Below, piece by piece: positions 19,127 through 27,376 of a stretch of DNA of 64,000 bases. The stretch is from GCA-2709075 sp038146865 (GTDB lineage: Bacteria; Pseudomonadota; Alphaproteobacteria; MPNO01; UBA2964), in the NCBI GenBank assembly GCA_038146865.1, contig JAYQSL010000002.1, positions 372,001-436,000 on the forward strand. The letters are read 5' to 3'. The notes under the pieces are model-generated. The model was not told the origin of the DNA and searched no databases. It saw nothing but the letters and a program-made list of their open reading frames with translations. Position numbers and translations under genes: made by a program. Numbering within the stretch: the first letter of the stretch is position 1; the number at the start of each line of letters is the position of its first letter.

Positions 19127-19300
19127 GGACAAAATCATTTTGTCCAGACTCCGGACAAAATTTGGACAAAACCGGACAAAAAGTTTTTTCAAGGGAAAAA
19201 AATGGCTCAAAACAGCCATTTCTAACGGACAACTATCAGACAAACCTGGACAAAGCACCGGACGGACATCTCATCTCTCTAAGAGATGTCCGTTTTGTCC
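19127..19300. repeat. Iteron cluster GGACAAAA, origin-like region
   Basis: GGACAAAA occurs at 19127, 19153, 19164 and 19174, with the inverse TTTTGTCC at 19138 and 19293; GGACAA(A) variants lie at 19227 and 19248. The first copy and its inverse form a palindrome with a 3-nt centre (19127-19145). Copies at 19153, 19164 and 19174 are 10-11 bp apart, one helical turn. GGACATCTC and GAGATGTCC form a 9-bp inverted repeat (19264-19272, 19283-19291). Another hairpin, AATGGCT-AGCCATT (19201-19220), is followed by T on the minus strand and could also end antisense transcripts. The dense iterons right after the replicase gene suggest its origin. Confidence 0.7.
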
Positions 19301-19327
19301 AATCTGTCTGTTTTTATTGAGGCGAAA

Positions 19328-19684
19328 ATGTCCGATATGCGTCGCTTCAGTATCATCCCCATTCGGGCTGTTCCAATGATTAAGCGTGCTGCCGATTGGA
19401 GGGTGTTCGCGGCTCTCTGCACATATACCTCGCCGTTAGGGATCGCTTACCCCAATCAACAAACGCTGGCAGAGGACTGCGGCATGGGACAACCTGACAT
19501 CAGTAAAGCGCTTCGGCGTCTTTATCATATGGGTCTCGTCAGATACCTAGTGCCAAAAGGCAGACGAAGACCAGGAGCCTTCAGGCGTGGCTGCCGCTAT
19601 CAGGTTCTGTATGAGCCTAATGCTCCTTTGCCTTCAGCGAAGGAGGTCGAAGCGGCTCCATTAAGAGGGAGGACCTTTCCATGA
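19328..19684 (+). CDS. Winged-helix DNA-binding protein
   Basis: A 118-residue protein whose centre is a winged helix-turn-helix: YPNQQTLAEDCGMGQPDISKALRRLYHMGLV (about 41-71) followed by a basic wing (PKGRRRPGAFRRGCRYQV). Such helix-turn-helix domains occur in plasmid and satellite replication or control proteins. ATG 19328 is chosen because GAGG lies 8 nt before it; it begins within 30 bp of the last iteron, so the protein may bind that region and control replication. Specific family not recognised. Confidence 0.7.
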   Translation: MSDMRRFSIIPIRAVPMIKRAADWRVFAALCTYTSPLGIAYPNQQTLAEDCGMGQPDISKALRRLYHMGLVRYLVPKGRRRPGAFRRGCRYQVLYEPNAPLPSAKEVEAAPLRGRTFP

Positions 19685-20022
19685 GGAACGGAGGGGTTCG
19701 GGGAGGTCTATGCACTCTCTCTCGCACTTCTTTGGCAAGCCCAAAACTCACAGCCTACCAAGGCTTTCCTACCTATTGGGCATTAAACAACATGTTATTC
19801 TGGTTTCTTTGCCCACATCCTTGCGTCGATTTTCAGCCTTTTCTTCCCTATTTGTTCAATTCGGGCAAATCACGGGCAAATCAGCACGCCAATAAGATCT
19901 GCATCCCAAATTGGGCGCCTGTTAATAAAAGCTCATATCACCCCCTCCCCCCCCTCCTCTATCTATATGGGGACCCCGCTCAAAATTTTCGCCCAATTCC
20001 TTCCACAACCCAAAGGTGACGC
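19685..20022 (+). other. Spacer of about 340 bp without a convincing gene
   Basis: Open frames exist on the plus strand (a 112-residue one covers most of it), but composition is Pro/Leu/Cys-rich and unlike neighbouring proteins. A direct repeat GGGCAAATCA occurs twice at about 19863-19884. A pyrimidine-rich tract (CCCCCTCCCCCCCCTCC) is near 19939. Confidence 0.4.
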
Positions 20023-20688
20023 ATGAACCAAATTGAAAGACTTAAGACCGAGGTAGAGGCGTTAACAGAACGCCTCTCGAAAGAGACCGCTGCCATAAAT
20101 GAGCTAACCCAGTTGGCGGCCACTGAGACACTGAAAGACCGATTAAAGAAGGCGCGGGAGATTCTAGAACGCAGAGAGCTCCTGAAGCTCGATCGTGTCG
20201 CGCTTTCGAATACCAAGGATCAGCTTCATGCAGCAGAGCAGGAAGCGGAGAGAGATCTGCGGATCCGAAATCGGGAACAAATTTGTACCTTGGTTGATGA
20301 GATCGAAAAGGATGCAAAGTCTATGGATGCGGCCCTACGCCGCGCAGGCAAAGCGTACAACCGCATCAGTGACTCCGCCCGCCAAGTTCTCGCATTAGGA
20401 AGCAATGCTGAGCAGTTTGATCTGACGCTATTTAAAACGACAGGTCCAACAACGGCTGCCTATCGATACGCGGTCTATGCATTCGCGGAAGCATTCAATC
20501 TCGAGCCCAAGGATCACATAGACAGCTGGCCACGATCTCATGATCGAACGGATATGAAAGGGCGCATCTTGTCTTCGTTCTTCAATGCGAGAGATCGTTG
20601 GCGTGAACCAGAGCTATTAAAGCTGGAACAGCAAGACACGGAATACAGAGAAGCAACAGAAGAGGAGATTGCAAATGCTATTCACTGA
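20023..20688 (+). CDS. Coiled-coil protein of the element, unknown function
   Basis: A 221-residue hydrophilic protein with no signal peptide. Residues 1-100 have strong heptad character (IERLKTEVEALTERLSKE, later LHAAEQEAERDLRIRN), so a long coiled coil is likely. The C-terminal half (YRYAVYAFAEAFNLEPKDHIDSWP) looks globular and helical. It overlaps the next gene by 14 bp, so they are cotranslated. I do not recognise a family. Similar coiled-coil genes often follow replicase genes in satellites, but no role can be claimed. Confidence 0.65.
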   Translation: MNQIERLKTEVEALTERLSKETAAINELTQLAATETLKDRLKKAREILERRELLKLDRVALSNTKDQLHAAEQEAERDLRIRNREQICTLVDEIEKDAKSMDAALRRAGKAYNRISDSARQVLALGSNAEQFDLTLFKTTGPTTAAYRYAVYAFAEAFNLEPKDHIDSWPRSHDRTDMKGRILSSFFNARDRWREPELLKLEQQDTEYREATEEEIANAIH

Positions 20689-21172
20689 TATAGCCACCCA
20701 TGATAAGCCGTTAGAGGCTCTTGTAGAGCTGGGTCTCAGGACCAAAGGCGTCCAAGTTACCCGAGGCACAATAGAGCGTTACTCCAGCCTCCTTGAAGCT
20801 GCCATACGCGCAGATGATGGCGAGACCCTCGAGGGAAATATCTGGCAGGAGTGGGTAAACGGGCTTCCGGAAGGCCAGCGTTTTAGTGCTGCAGTACATC
20901 AGCTTGCGGAAACACTTGGAGCCAGTGCCTCAGAGGCTGCCCAATTTTTGGCAGTTAGTGACGCTGTCATTGATCACAGGTCTGGTACTTCTATAGACGA
21001 GGCCGAAGCGAGCTTGCATGAGTCCTTCCGTAGTATTGAACCCACAGAGGTCCAGTCTTACGCGCACCTAAATGAGGAAAGTCAGATGGTTCAAATAGAG
21101 TTGGATCGTGCGATGGGAGCTCGTGATCCCTCAAGACCAGAACCATCCCATGTTTCAGAGGAAAGTGAATGA
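20675..21172 (+). CDS. Unknown element protein, acidic, 165 residues
   Basis: An acidic, helical protein with no recognised domain. It starts MLFTDIATHDKPLEALVELG; ATG 20675 has AGAGGAG 7 nt upstream inside the previous gene's end. The region QRFSAAVHQLAETLGASASEAAQFL is amphipathic. Its stop overlaps the next start as ATGA, so three genes (20023-21309) form a translationally coupled unit. Function unknown. Confidence 0.6.
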   Translation: MLFTDIATHDKPLEALVELGLRTKGVQVTRGTIERYSSLLEAAIRADDGETLEGNIWQEWVNGLPEGQRFSAAVHQLAETLGASASEAAQFLAVSDAVIDHRSGTSIDEAEASLHESFRSIEPTEVQSYAHLNEESQMVQIELDRAMGARDPSRPEPSHVSEESE

Positions 21173-21309
21173 TGGACCAAAAACCTATTGAATACGAAAT
21201 GATCTACAGCGTTCGCGTTCTTATAAGAGAGGGTGTCGAAATGAAGAGGAATTTTAGTGATCTTGTTGGCCGAATAATCGATCAAGCCATCGAAAGTGCC
21301 GCCTGGTAA
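21172..21309 (+). CDS. Small element protein, 45 residues
   Basis: A 45-residue frame whose ATG overlaps the previous stop (ATGA). It has Met-rich and charged parts (EYEMIYSVRVLIREGVEMKR) and a C-terminal amphipathic helix (LVGRIIDQAIESAAW). The coupling to the upstream gene is the main support. It is the last plus-strand gene of the element. Confidence 0.5.
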   Translation: MDQKPIEYEMIYSVRVLIREGVEMKRNFSDLVGRIIDQAIESAAW

Positions 21310-21407
21310 GGCATTGGTGGCAGTGGAGAGATTGGATTATGAGGTTAAGGAACTGGATAAGCCAATGTTCTAGGGTTAAAGAAATTTAATCTCGGCCAAA
21401 TCTGTAA

Positions 21408-21848
21408 CTAGCCGAGGAGGTAGGAACACACAGATTTCCAATCGGGAAACTTATCTGTTCCAAAATGGATATGCTCTCCCCCAAACTTCTCTACGCCATT
21501 TTTGAGACGATCATCGATTAGATAATCCCCTGCACACAGGTTTTTATGATGAGAGAGTATGAGGCGTTTATGGGCCGCTTGCCCAAGGTGTTTTTTGACC
21601 CAAAGAAGTTTATCGGTCCAAGCCGATGGATTTTCCCATGGGGCCGTAGAGAGAATATATGTGTCGAATCTTTTCGAGAGTTTGTCGAAGGAGCTGATCG
21701 CTCCCTTTAGTGGATCCATTTTCGAGAAGACACCCGGAGCCTGATATAGTCGTCCTTCAAAAGTTATCCTCTCCTGTTCACTCAGCCGCTCAATGCCGCT
21801 AGAAAAGTCGACCAGGACATTATCCATATCAACGTAAAGTATTTTCAT
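21408..21848 (-). CDS. 5'(3')-deoxyribonucleotidase-like HAD phosphatase
   Basis: A 146-residue HAD-family protein. Motif I is ILYVDMDNVLVDF, with the nucleophile and acid Asp; the DMDNV(L/M) form is the signature of the NT5C deoxyribonucleotidase group. Motif II is YILSTAPWENP and the C-terminal motif holds YLIDDRLKNGVEKF with paired Asp. It probably removes 5' phosphate from (deoxy)nucleotides. A GTG 3 bp before the ATG is also possible. It is convergent with the integrated element, close to its right end; phages and satellites often carry this family, so it may belong to the element. Confidence 0.85.
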   Translation of the reverse strand: MKILYVDMDNVLVDFSSGIERLSEQERITFEGRLYQAPGVFSKMDPLKGAISSFDKLSKRFDTYILSTAPWENPSAWTDKLLWVKKHLGQAAHKRLILSHHKNLCAGDYLIDDRLKNGVEKFGGEHIHFGTDKFPDWKSVCSYLLG

Positions 21849-21979
21849 CACGATTTAAGCCTCACAATGTTTGGCACGAGCAACATCCAATAAACAGATC
21901 AATATTATTATAGAACTTGAGCAGAGTTGGGCTACACTTGCTCTGGTGAAATCTTAGTTTTCTGTGGCACACTAAATCT

Positions 21980-22450
21980 ATGAAATACACACTCACATCA
22001 CTTCTGATTGGTATAGTACTTTTGCCCGGGAATATTGGGGTGGTATACGCATCTTCTATAAAACTTAAAAAACCCCTCCAATATTCCGTAGAAGAGATAC
22101 TTCGTGAGGAGGAAAGGCAGCGTCCAATCCGGGAAAAAATTTAGGGTCTCCAGCTTTCTGGTGGAGTAGTCAGTAGCGACCGACCGGTTTATGCATGCAA
22201 AAATCTCGATGATTACCGCCATTTAATGATTTATTTAAGTGGTGACGAGAGCACACCTTTCATGAAAGCAGGTAAACAGTGTTGGGTTTTGAGCAAAGGT
22301 GACTCTGTAAAGATAATTCTTTCTGGAGACCACCAACCTATCTGTGTGGATCTTTTCACAAGGAATATCTGCAAGTTCACTCCTACAGGAATTTCTAGCC
22401 TTTGGAAATCAGACTTTTACGCCTCGATAGACGATATACGACCAAATTGA
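21980..22450 (+). pseudogene. Secreted protein gene with in-frame TAG stop
   Basis: A frame starting at ATG 21980 encodes a signal peptide (TSLLIGIVLLPGNIGVVYA), then a short charged segment (SVEEILREEERQRPIREK), and stops at TAG 22142-22144. The same frame then stays open to 22450 for about 100 codons with gene-like composition and paired Cys (YACKNLDDYRHLMIYLSG, KQCWVLSKGD, CVDLFTRNICKFT). One base change would restore a 156-residue secreted protein. Family not recognised. It has no indel, unlike most other broken genes here. Confidence 0.6.
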
Positions 22451-23121
22451 GCTCTCTAAAAAATTGTCGGTTCTTCACATCATGGGTGGCTTGTTTAGAA
22501 AGAGCGGGGTGACGCAGCAACAATGCTGCGGCTCCACCCAGCGTGAGTGTTCGTATCGTTTGCTCTGATAGGTTTTTCAAGGAGTTGTGATAAATGACGT
22601 GTTCGGAGAAACGCAACATGTCACGCTCATATGACATAACTTTAAGAATAGGAAAGTGTTAGTTTAAGTTACGACTTTGATAATTTATAGGTCAGGAAAA
22701 TTAGGCTTTCAAAAATATTTATTGAACATAATGATCACTATCTCTGGGGGAGTCATGAAGGTCAGGTCTGTTCTCTATCTCGTTAAGCACCAAATTTCAA
22801 CCTTTATGGCTTTTGAGTATGACATTTGATGCTTCTAACGCCTGGAAGGGCTCCAACCACGTATCCTAGGCAAAACCATCAATGTCCTTTTACAAAACTC
22901 CAAGAGCTGAATGGAAGTCGGTTGACGCTCTGCACTTACAGAGATCGGGCAAAGTACTAAAAGAAAATGAGTAGGTACTTTGGCAAAGTAGACCCTATCT
23001 TAGATTTACACCGTTGAGCATTCTGTGTTTGTCGCAAACAATCAAGCATTATCAAAAGCTCTAAAGTTTTGCTCTAGTAACCGTTTGATGGCTTTTAAAT
23101 ACGCGACTACATCCTAGCACC
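22451..23121. other. Stretch of about 670 bp with no supported gene
   Basis: Only one 80-codon minus-strand frame (22395-22637) is open here, and it overlaps the end of the broken secreted-protein gene. Composition is AT-rich and frames are broken often. It looks like decayed sequence. Confidence 0.5.
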
Positions 23122-23818
23122 TCAAATACCATTTTTTGTGATATGCCTTTTGCCCTCTGCTATCACCTCAGAGGGAAAATGATTTTCAAAAAACGTGCGA
23201 TATTTTTTACCTAAGTCGTGATCTTTTGAGGCAGCGAGTTCGGCCCACATGATTGCCTCTCCCATGTCTCGAGGAACGCCCTCCCCAAGAACATGCATTT
23301 TGCTTAATTGCGCATGGGCCGGGGCATAGTCGTGTTGAGCCGCGTCAAAGAACCACTGTGCCGCCTTTATATTATCTTTTGGAACACCCATTCCGTGGTA
23401 GTAGGTGAGGCCTAGAACAAATTGGGCCGGTGCAAACCCTTGATCAGCAGACCAAGAAAACCACTCCCGCGCTTGTTTGTAACTTTGGTCTACGCCTAAA
23501 CCGCCCAGATACAATTCACCGAGAAAATACTGAGCCTCAGGCTGGCCATTCTCAGCGGCCTTAAGATACCATTTTGCGGCTTTCTTATAATCTTTTGGGA
23601 CATCTTTTCCGAGTTGATACGCAAGCCCTACCTTAAATTGTGCTTTTGGTTTTTTTAGCCAAGTCTAGCCATTTTCTATGCTCTTCGGGATAATCGACTG
23701 TAGTGGATTTGATCGAAGAGTGTTCCCTATCTGCTTTAAGGGCAAAAGAGGGGCCGCTCCAAAGACAGGTTCCAATCAGAAAAATACTGAATACTAATGC
23801 TATAGGTCTGAGTCGCAT
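23122..23818 (-). pseudogene. Secreted Sel1-repeat protein with one frameshift
   Basis: The gene starts with a signal peptide (RPIALVFSIFLIGTCLWSGPSFA). After LDLAKK a run of seven A (T-run at 23650-23656 on plus) carries one base too many; removing it continues PKAQFKVGLAYQLGKDVPKD into Sel1 repeats. At least three repeats follow, seen as AAKWYLKAAENGQPEAQYFLG, AREWFSWSADQGFAPAQFVLG and AAQWFFDAAQHDYAPAHAQL. Sel1 repeats form helical protein-binding solenoids; the protein would be periplasmic. Restored length is about 231 residues. Confidence 0.8.
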
Positions 23819-23963
23819 GTGTTCCGGAGCCTTTAGAAAAACCATATTAGGAAGTTGATCCAATGCCCTGGGCCACAGCCACTAAGTAACAACGGCAATA
23901 TAGAAACAAAAATTATCTTCATTTTAGAGAGATCCTCTCAGGCTTCGCGAGGCGAGGTTGCGA

Positions 23964-24296
23964 CTATTCTGATTTAGAACAAGTTGTGGAAAGCAAGACT
24001 TGGGACCCTTTGTCCTGGGCAGCGTCATTCAAAGTAATCTCTGATTCTTTAATCCGGCTTCTGTGGCCTTTACAGAGCTTTTCTAGATCTATGCCACGGT
24101 AGGTTTTCCAGTCAGAAGGTCTAACCATCTCGCAAATCAGTGGGGGCGTAATTTTTGGTTTTGACGCGCGTTTATTTAATTCGAAGCCCATTCGATCGGA
24201 TGAGAGTGCATCAAAGTGTGCCCCGCCCAAATGGGTGATCCGAAAAGTTGAAGGCCAACGGCACCTTTTTTAGCACCGAGTTTTTGCATCATAGCC
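23964..24296 (-). pseudogene. Remnant downstream of secreted protein gene, possible SPOR-like end
   Basis: In one frame the sequence just past the upstream stop reads YRLQIGSKEAKAMMQKLGA, which resembles an SPOR peptidoglycan-binding domain (inference). A different frame gives an 88-codon stretch (23964-24230) with gene-like composition (CEMVRPSDWKTYRGIDLEKL). The changes of frame suggest one or two indels in a longer gene that included 24297-24962. Low confidence. Confidence 0.35.
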
Positions 24297-24962
24297 TTAG
24301 CTTCTTTTGATCCTATTTGAAGCCGATACCAGCCATCTGTTTAAGCGGACCCAATCAACGGGCAGGCGTTTAAGTTTGTTGTGTTTCTGCTCCAAAGCCC
24401 ATACTGCGAAGAACCCGCCACCTTGTGCTATGGCTTCAACAAGGTCATCTCCAAAAGTGTCGCGCTCAGAGAGCCAAATTTCTGGTGTCTCAAGACGAGC
24501 CATCATTCTTTTGAACCAGGGCTGTTTATGTCGAGGCTCCTTGTTTTCATCGATGCCCTTTAGGACAAATAGGTTGCTGCAGTCTGATCCGTGATCGATT
24601 TTTAAAAACCACTGACCATCTTCACCAACCCAATAAGCTTGCGGTCTTGATCTGACTTTTGTCGACGCCTGGAATTTATTTGCATCTACTGAATTGGATT
24701 TTTCAAAAACTACATTTTCTTTTGCAGACGAGGGCGGAATGCATTCCTTTGTCTTTTCGTCCTCTCGATAGCCAATCGGACAGACGGAATATTTAAGCTT
24801 ACTGTTTCTGCTAACAGTGTGAGGGAGAATGCATCTCCCAGAAAATAACTCCTCAGCATAACCTGAGGGGCACTGGCCAAAGACGATAGGGACGTTGATA
24901 AAAATGCTTAGAAGCAAACCTGAAAGAATGAGAAGAAAGACTTTTGGGAGGGAAGAGCGCAA
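24297..24962 (-). CDS. Secreted Cys-rich protein, unknown function
   Basis: A 221-residue product. Start TTG 24962 is chosen since AGGAG lies 7 nt before it and the product then begins with a clean signal peptide (LPKVFLLILSGLLLSIFINV, cleaved after FG). The mature part holds two short Cys pairs, CPSGYAEELFSGRC and CPIGYREDEKTKEC, like small disulfide knots, then a region with DGQWFLKIDHGSDCSNLF and GGFFAVWALEQKHNKLKRLP. The 3' end may be frameshifted into the SPOR-like remnant. Family unknown; probably periplasmic or surface-bound. Confidence 0.55.
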   Translation of the reverse strand: MRSSLPKVFLLILSGLLLSIFINVPIVFGQCPSGYAEELFSGRCILPHTVSRNSKLKYSVCPIGYREDEKTKECIPPSSAKENVVFEKSNSVDANKFQASTKVRSRPQAYWVGEDGQWFLKIDHGSDCSNLFVLKGIDENKEPRHKQPWFKRMMARLETPEIWLSERDTFGDDLVEAIAQGGGFFAVWALEQKHNKLKRLPVDWVRLNRWLVSASNRIKRS

Positions 24963-25129
24963 TTTATGTCTCCTAAAAAGGTTGCGATGACGCTGTCGAT
25001 GCGCCACCGCAACAGTTAACAGGGAGGTTCAGAAACGGAGGTGTTCTTCTGAACCCGTTAACTGTCATTCATAAATTAGGCTGGAGTTTGAAGAGAATGT
25101 GGCCAAACTACGAAATTGTTAGGAACGAA

Positions 25130-25522
25130 CTAACAATCTCCGCCCTTAAGAAGTACAATTCTTACCCACCAGGACCCATTGGTTTTCATTCCATTTTGTA
25201 TCCAACGGTTGATAGGCACTAATATCGAACTTGGCATTATGTAAATATTTGTTGGGGATGGAAAATCAGTCCATTGTGCTTTTCCGACAGCGTTAGAATA
25301 GTAGACATTCATCAAAATGCCTTCTCTCCTAATTTTTCCATAATCATAATTGATGATGAGATCTTTTTTTTGAGCAAGTCTCTCAGTGATACGAATATCG
25401 ATTGTAGTTAAGCAACTACTTGAAAGCCTTTGGTTTGAAATATTAATGTCTTTTTCTTGGGCTTGGGCGCTCGCCAAACTAAGAACCAAACCCAGAATAA
25501 TAATTGATATTTTATCTCTCAT
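25130..25522 (-). CDS. Secreted protein of 130 residues, unknown function
   Basis: The product starts MRDKISIIILGLVLSLASAQAQ, a signal peptide with cleavage after AQA. The mature part is beta-rich (TNIYIMPSSILVPINRWIQ, NGSWWVRIVLLKGGDC) and has two Cys. ATG 25522 is preferred over an upstream start because it gives the signal peptide. It lies 10 bp after the trypsin-like gene on the same strand, so they are probably one transcript. Family not recognised. Confidence 0.6.
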   Translation of the reverse strand: MRDKISIIILGLVLSLASAQAQEKDINISNQRLSSSCLTTIDIRITERLAQKKDLIINYDYGKIRREGILMNVYYSNAVGKAQWTDFPSPTNIYIMPSSILVPINRWIQNGMKTNGSWWVRIVLLKGGDC

Positions 25523-25532
25523 CGCATCTATC

Positions 25533-26357
25533 TCACTGCAGGTTCTCAAAAACAACTTTCTTTGAACGCATTTTTTCAATCTGCGCTGTAGTCATCCAAC
25601 ACGATAAATAAAAAGTCGCGTCGGCAATGAGCTTGCCCAACTTTGTACTAGAGATTGACCTTGTTCTTGCTGCAGAAGTAGTCACCCCCTGACTGCCAAG
25701 AATATTGCGAACAACACTGGCTTTGATACCAAAGTTTGTGTTCTCCGGTATAACGCCAAAGTTCTTAAGCGTTTTTTTGAGATCAAGTTTGGCAACCGCC
25801 ACACCGACTACGTTTCCTCGGTCATCCAGGATTGGACCTCCGCTGTTACCTGGTTGCAGCGCAGCATCAATTTGTATCTGTGAAAAATTATTCGCTATTC
25901 CCTTAAGAGAGCTCACGATACCTCTGGTAACCTTGACGCCTGTGCTTATGGCTCTTCCAAACGGATATCCCGCTGCATAAATCGGTTGGAGCAGTTCCGG
26001 TTGCTTATCGCTTAGGGGAAGAATTGCTGATGGGGCAAACTCAGCTTTTAAAACAGCAAGATCGTTCTGGGGGTCAAACTCAATAACCTTTGCTGGAAAC
26101 ACTTTACCTTCATGATGAAGTTTTACTCTCTGACACCCTTCTACGACATGATAGTTACTCACGATATGTCCAGACCGAGACACAGCAAAGCCGGTACCTG
26201 AAGATGCTGACACTGACTTTATTTTGGTCAAAACTTCTTTCTGAGTCGGACTTGGAGATTTTCTCGCGATTACGGTCGGCGAATTTAAGGCACAAAGTTG
26301 CGCGCAAATGATTTGTGCTTTTATCAGTTGTGACAGGGTCAGGTTCAAGTCCCGCAA
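25533..26357 (-). CDS. Trypsin-like serine protease domain, probably end of a broken Sel1-protease
   Basis: A trypsin-fold (DegP/S1C-like, Trypsin_2) domain with all three catalytic residues: His in SNYHVVEG, Asp in DPQNDLAVLK and Ser in LQPGNSGGPILDD. The substrate-pocket segment NTNFGIKASVVRNIL is also typical. The C-terminal end (ATFYLSCWMTTAQIEKM) is a conserved tail without known role. The start given is a TTG with no signal peptide. Upstream, Sel1-repeat sequence in shifted frames runs directly into this gene, so the native protein was probably a Sel1-plus-protease fusion and the N-terminus here is not real. Confidence 0.75.
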   Translation of the reverse strand: MRDLNLTLSQLIKAQIICAQLCALNSPTVIARKSPSPTQKEVLTKIKSVSASSGTGFAVSRSGHIVSNYHVVEGCQRVKLHHEGKVFPAKVIEFDPQNDLAVLKAEFAPSAILPLSDKQPELLQPIYAAGYPFGRAISTGVKVTRGIVSSLKGIANNFSQIQIDAALQPGNSGGPILDDRGNVVGVAVAKLDLKKTLKNFGVIPENTNFGIKASVVRNILGSQGVTTSAARTRSISSTKLGKLIADATFYLSCWMTTAQIEKMRSKKVVFENLQ

Positions 26358-26389
26358 TGATGTCTTTCTGTTTTTCCATTAACTTTGGC

Positions 26390-26692
26390 CCCGGATGATG
26401 CGGCGACGTTGAACCAACACTTGCACCCCAAAGTCATCCAGCCTAAACAACGCCTCGCCCTTTTTGCCACATTGCCAAGATTGACTGAGCTCTTGCATCC
26501 CCCTGTTCCGCTGCCTTGCGATACCACTTCACCGCTTCCGCATAGTCCTGAGTGACGCCTTCGCCATGATCCGTACATCAAACCCAGATTGAACTGCGCT
26601 GACGCCCCCTGTTCCGCTGCCTTGCGAGACCACTTCGCTGATTCTTTGTAGTCCTGAACAACGCCTTGTCCGTTGTCTTCAGAAAGACTCAT
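26390..26692 (-). pseudogene. Frameshifted Sel1-repeat remnant upstream of the protease
   Basis: Sel1 repeats appear in two frames. The first reads VVQDYKESAKWSRKAAEQG and AQFNLGLMYGS, then breaks near 26570; the other frame continues EGVTQDYAEAVKWYRKAAEQG and DARAQSILAMWQKG. The pieces form two or three repeats leading toward the trypsin domain. More than one indel is needed, so this gene looks truly decayed rather than misread. The 5' end stops abruptly next to the Rieske operon, suggesting a deletion junction near 26700. Confidence 0.65.
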
Positions 26693-26725
26693 CCGTAATT
26701 GGACTGCGCATAACTCCAGATTGAC

Positions 26726-27004
26726 TTACATCCACATTCCAAGATCAAATGTGTTCAAATCTGCTGCATGCATAAACTCTGTGATGGTAACGACGGCTTC
26801 GGTCGCTGTTATAATTTCGCCCTCCACAAAAGGCGGAAAAAACTTATCTTCATCCGTAAACTTTCTAGCAAGGCATTTCGCTCCGATAGTCAAAAGCATT
26901 TGAACTGATTTATCAGAAATATCCAACTCTCCACCAAGACGCAGGGCGTTCATGGAAGCTTCATAGGCAGTTTCTATTGCCTTATCTGCCTCAGACGTCG
27001 ACAT
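26726..27004 (-). CDS. Small acidic helical protein paired with Rieske protein, unknown
   Basis: A 92-residue protein starting MSTSEADKAIETAYEASMNA. It is acidic, mostly helical and has one Cys in LLTIGAKCLARKF. Its ATG lies inside the end of the Rieske gene (14-bp overlap in another frame), so the two are translationally coupled. I do not recognise the family. The arrangement amidohydrolase, Rieske, small protein in one operon suggests a shared pathway, and the protein may bind one of these partners (inference). Confidence 0.65.
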   Translation of the reverse strand: MSTSEADKAIETAYEASMNALRLGGELDISDKSVQMLLTIGAKCLARKFTDEDKFFPPFVEGEIITATEAVVTITEFMHAADLNTFDLGMWM

Positions 27005-27356
27005 ACACCTCACCTCCCTCGACACTTACTTCAAAGCGTCTTAAGCGAGCATTTTTATTACCTGGGTGGATCCCCGTTTTTATATTGAACTCATAACCAT
27101 GCCAGGGACACACAATATGTACATCCTCTTCATCCCAAGTTAACCCCTGGCTTGTACGGTCGTCGGCTAATACTTCAACTACCCGATTAAGGATACGACC
27201 CTGACAAATGGGGCCTCCTTGATGAACACATTTATTTTCATACGCAAAGAATTCTCCATCTACAAAAAACACCCCTATTTCCGTATCATTGTATTCGATT
27301 ACTCGACGACCACGATCCTCGAAATCACTCTCCGCGCCAACAAACACCTTGACCAT
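26991..27356 (-). CDS. Rieske [2Fe-2S] ferredoxin-like protein
   Basis: A 121-residue Rieske protein. Cluster ligands are Cys43 and His45 in KCVHQGGP and Cys83 and His86 in VCPWHGYEF. The spacing between the two boxes holds a loop (LADDRTSQGLTWDEEDVH) slightly longer than in BphF-type ferredoxins. The C-terminus (RLRRFEVSVEGGEVYVDV) is the usual last strands. It probably carries electrons to an oxygenase, but no Rieske oxygenase alpha subunit is in the window. It follows the amidohydrolase gene by 20 bp on the same strand. Confidence 0.88.
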   Translation of the reverse strand: MVKVFVGAESDFEDRGRRVIEYNDTEIGVFFVDGEFFAYENKCVHQGGPICQGRILNRVVEVLADDRTSQGLTWDEEDVHIVCPWHGYEFNIKTGIHPGNKNARLRRFEVSVEGGEVYVDV

Positions 27357-27376
27357 TTTTTTCTCCTTTGTTCGCC

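Larger units (their letters stand above)
15369..21309 (+). mobile_element. Integrated satellite-like element (int, alpA/xis, prim-rep, ori-like)
   Basis: Seven plus-strand genes in tight order sit between minus-strand efflux and accessory genes: tyrosine integrase, AlpA/Xis-like regulator, TOPRIM-helicase replication protein, iteron-rich region, winged-helix protein, a coiled-coil protein and two small coupled genes. No phage structural, relaxase or conjugation gene is present. The order int, alpA, prim-rep, ori is that of phage-inducible chromosomal islands and P4-like satellites (family knowledge); calling it one is inference. Ends are set from the outer genes; no att direct repeat or tRNA target was found by eye. 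Confidence 0.7.

Noticed and set aside
19681..20019. 112-codon plus-strand frame in the element
   Set aside because: Composition (Pro, Leu, Cys, Trp) is unlike neighbours, there is no family likeness, and another frame overlaps it.
22395..22637. 80-codon minus-strand frame
   Set aside because: It overlaps the 3' end of the broken secreted-protein gene, has no clear ribosome binding site and no recognised motif; left as unproven.
26339..26356. tRNA-like T-arm sequence (GGTTCAAGTCCC) that could mark an integration site
   Set aside because: The flanks do not form a T-stem, and no acceptor, D or anticodon arms are found upstream. It lies at the start of the protease gene.
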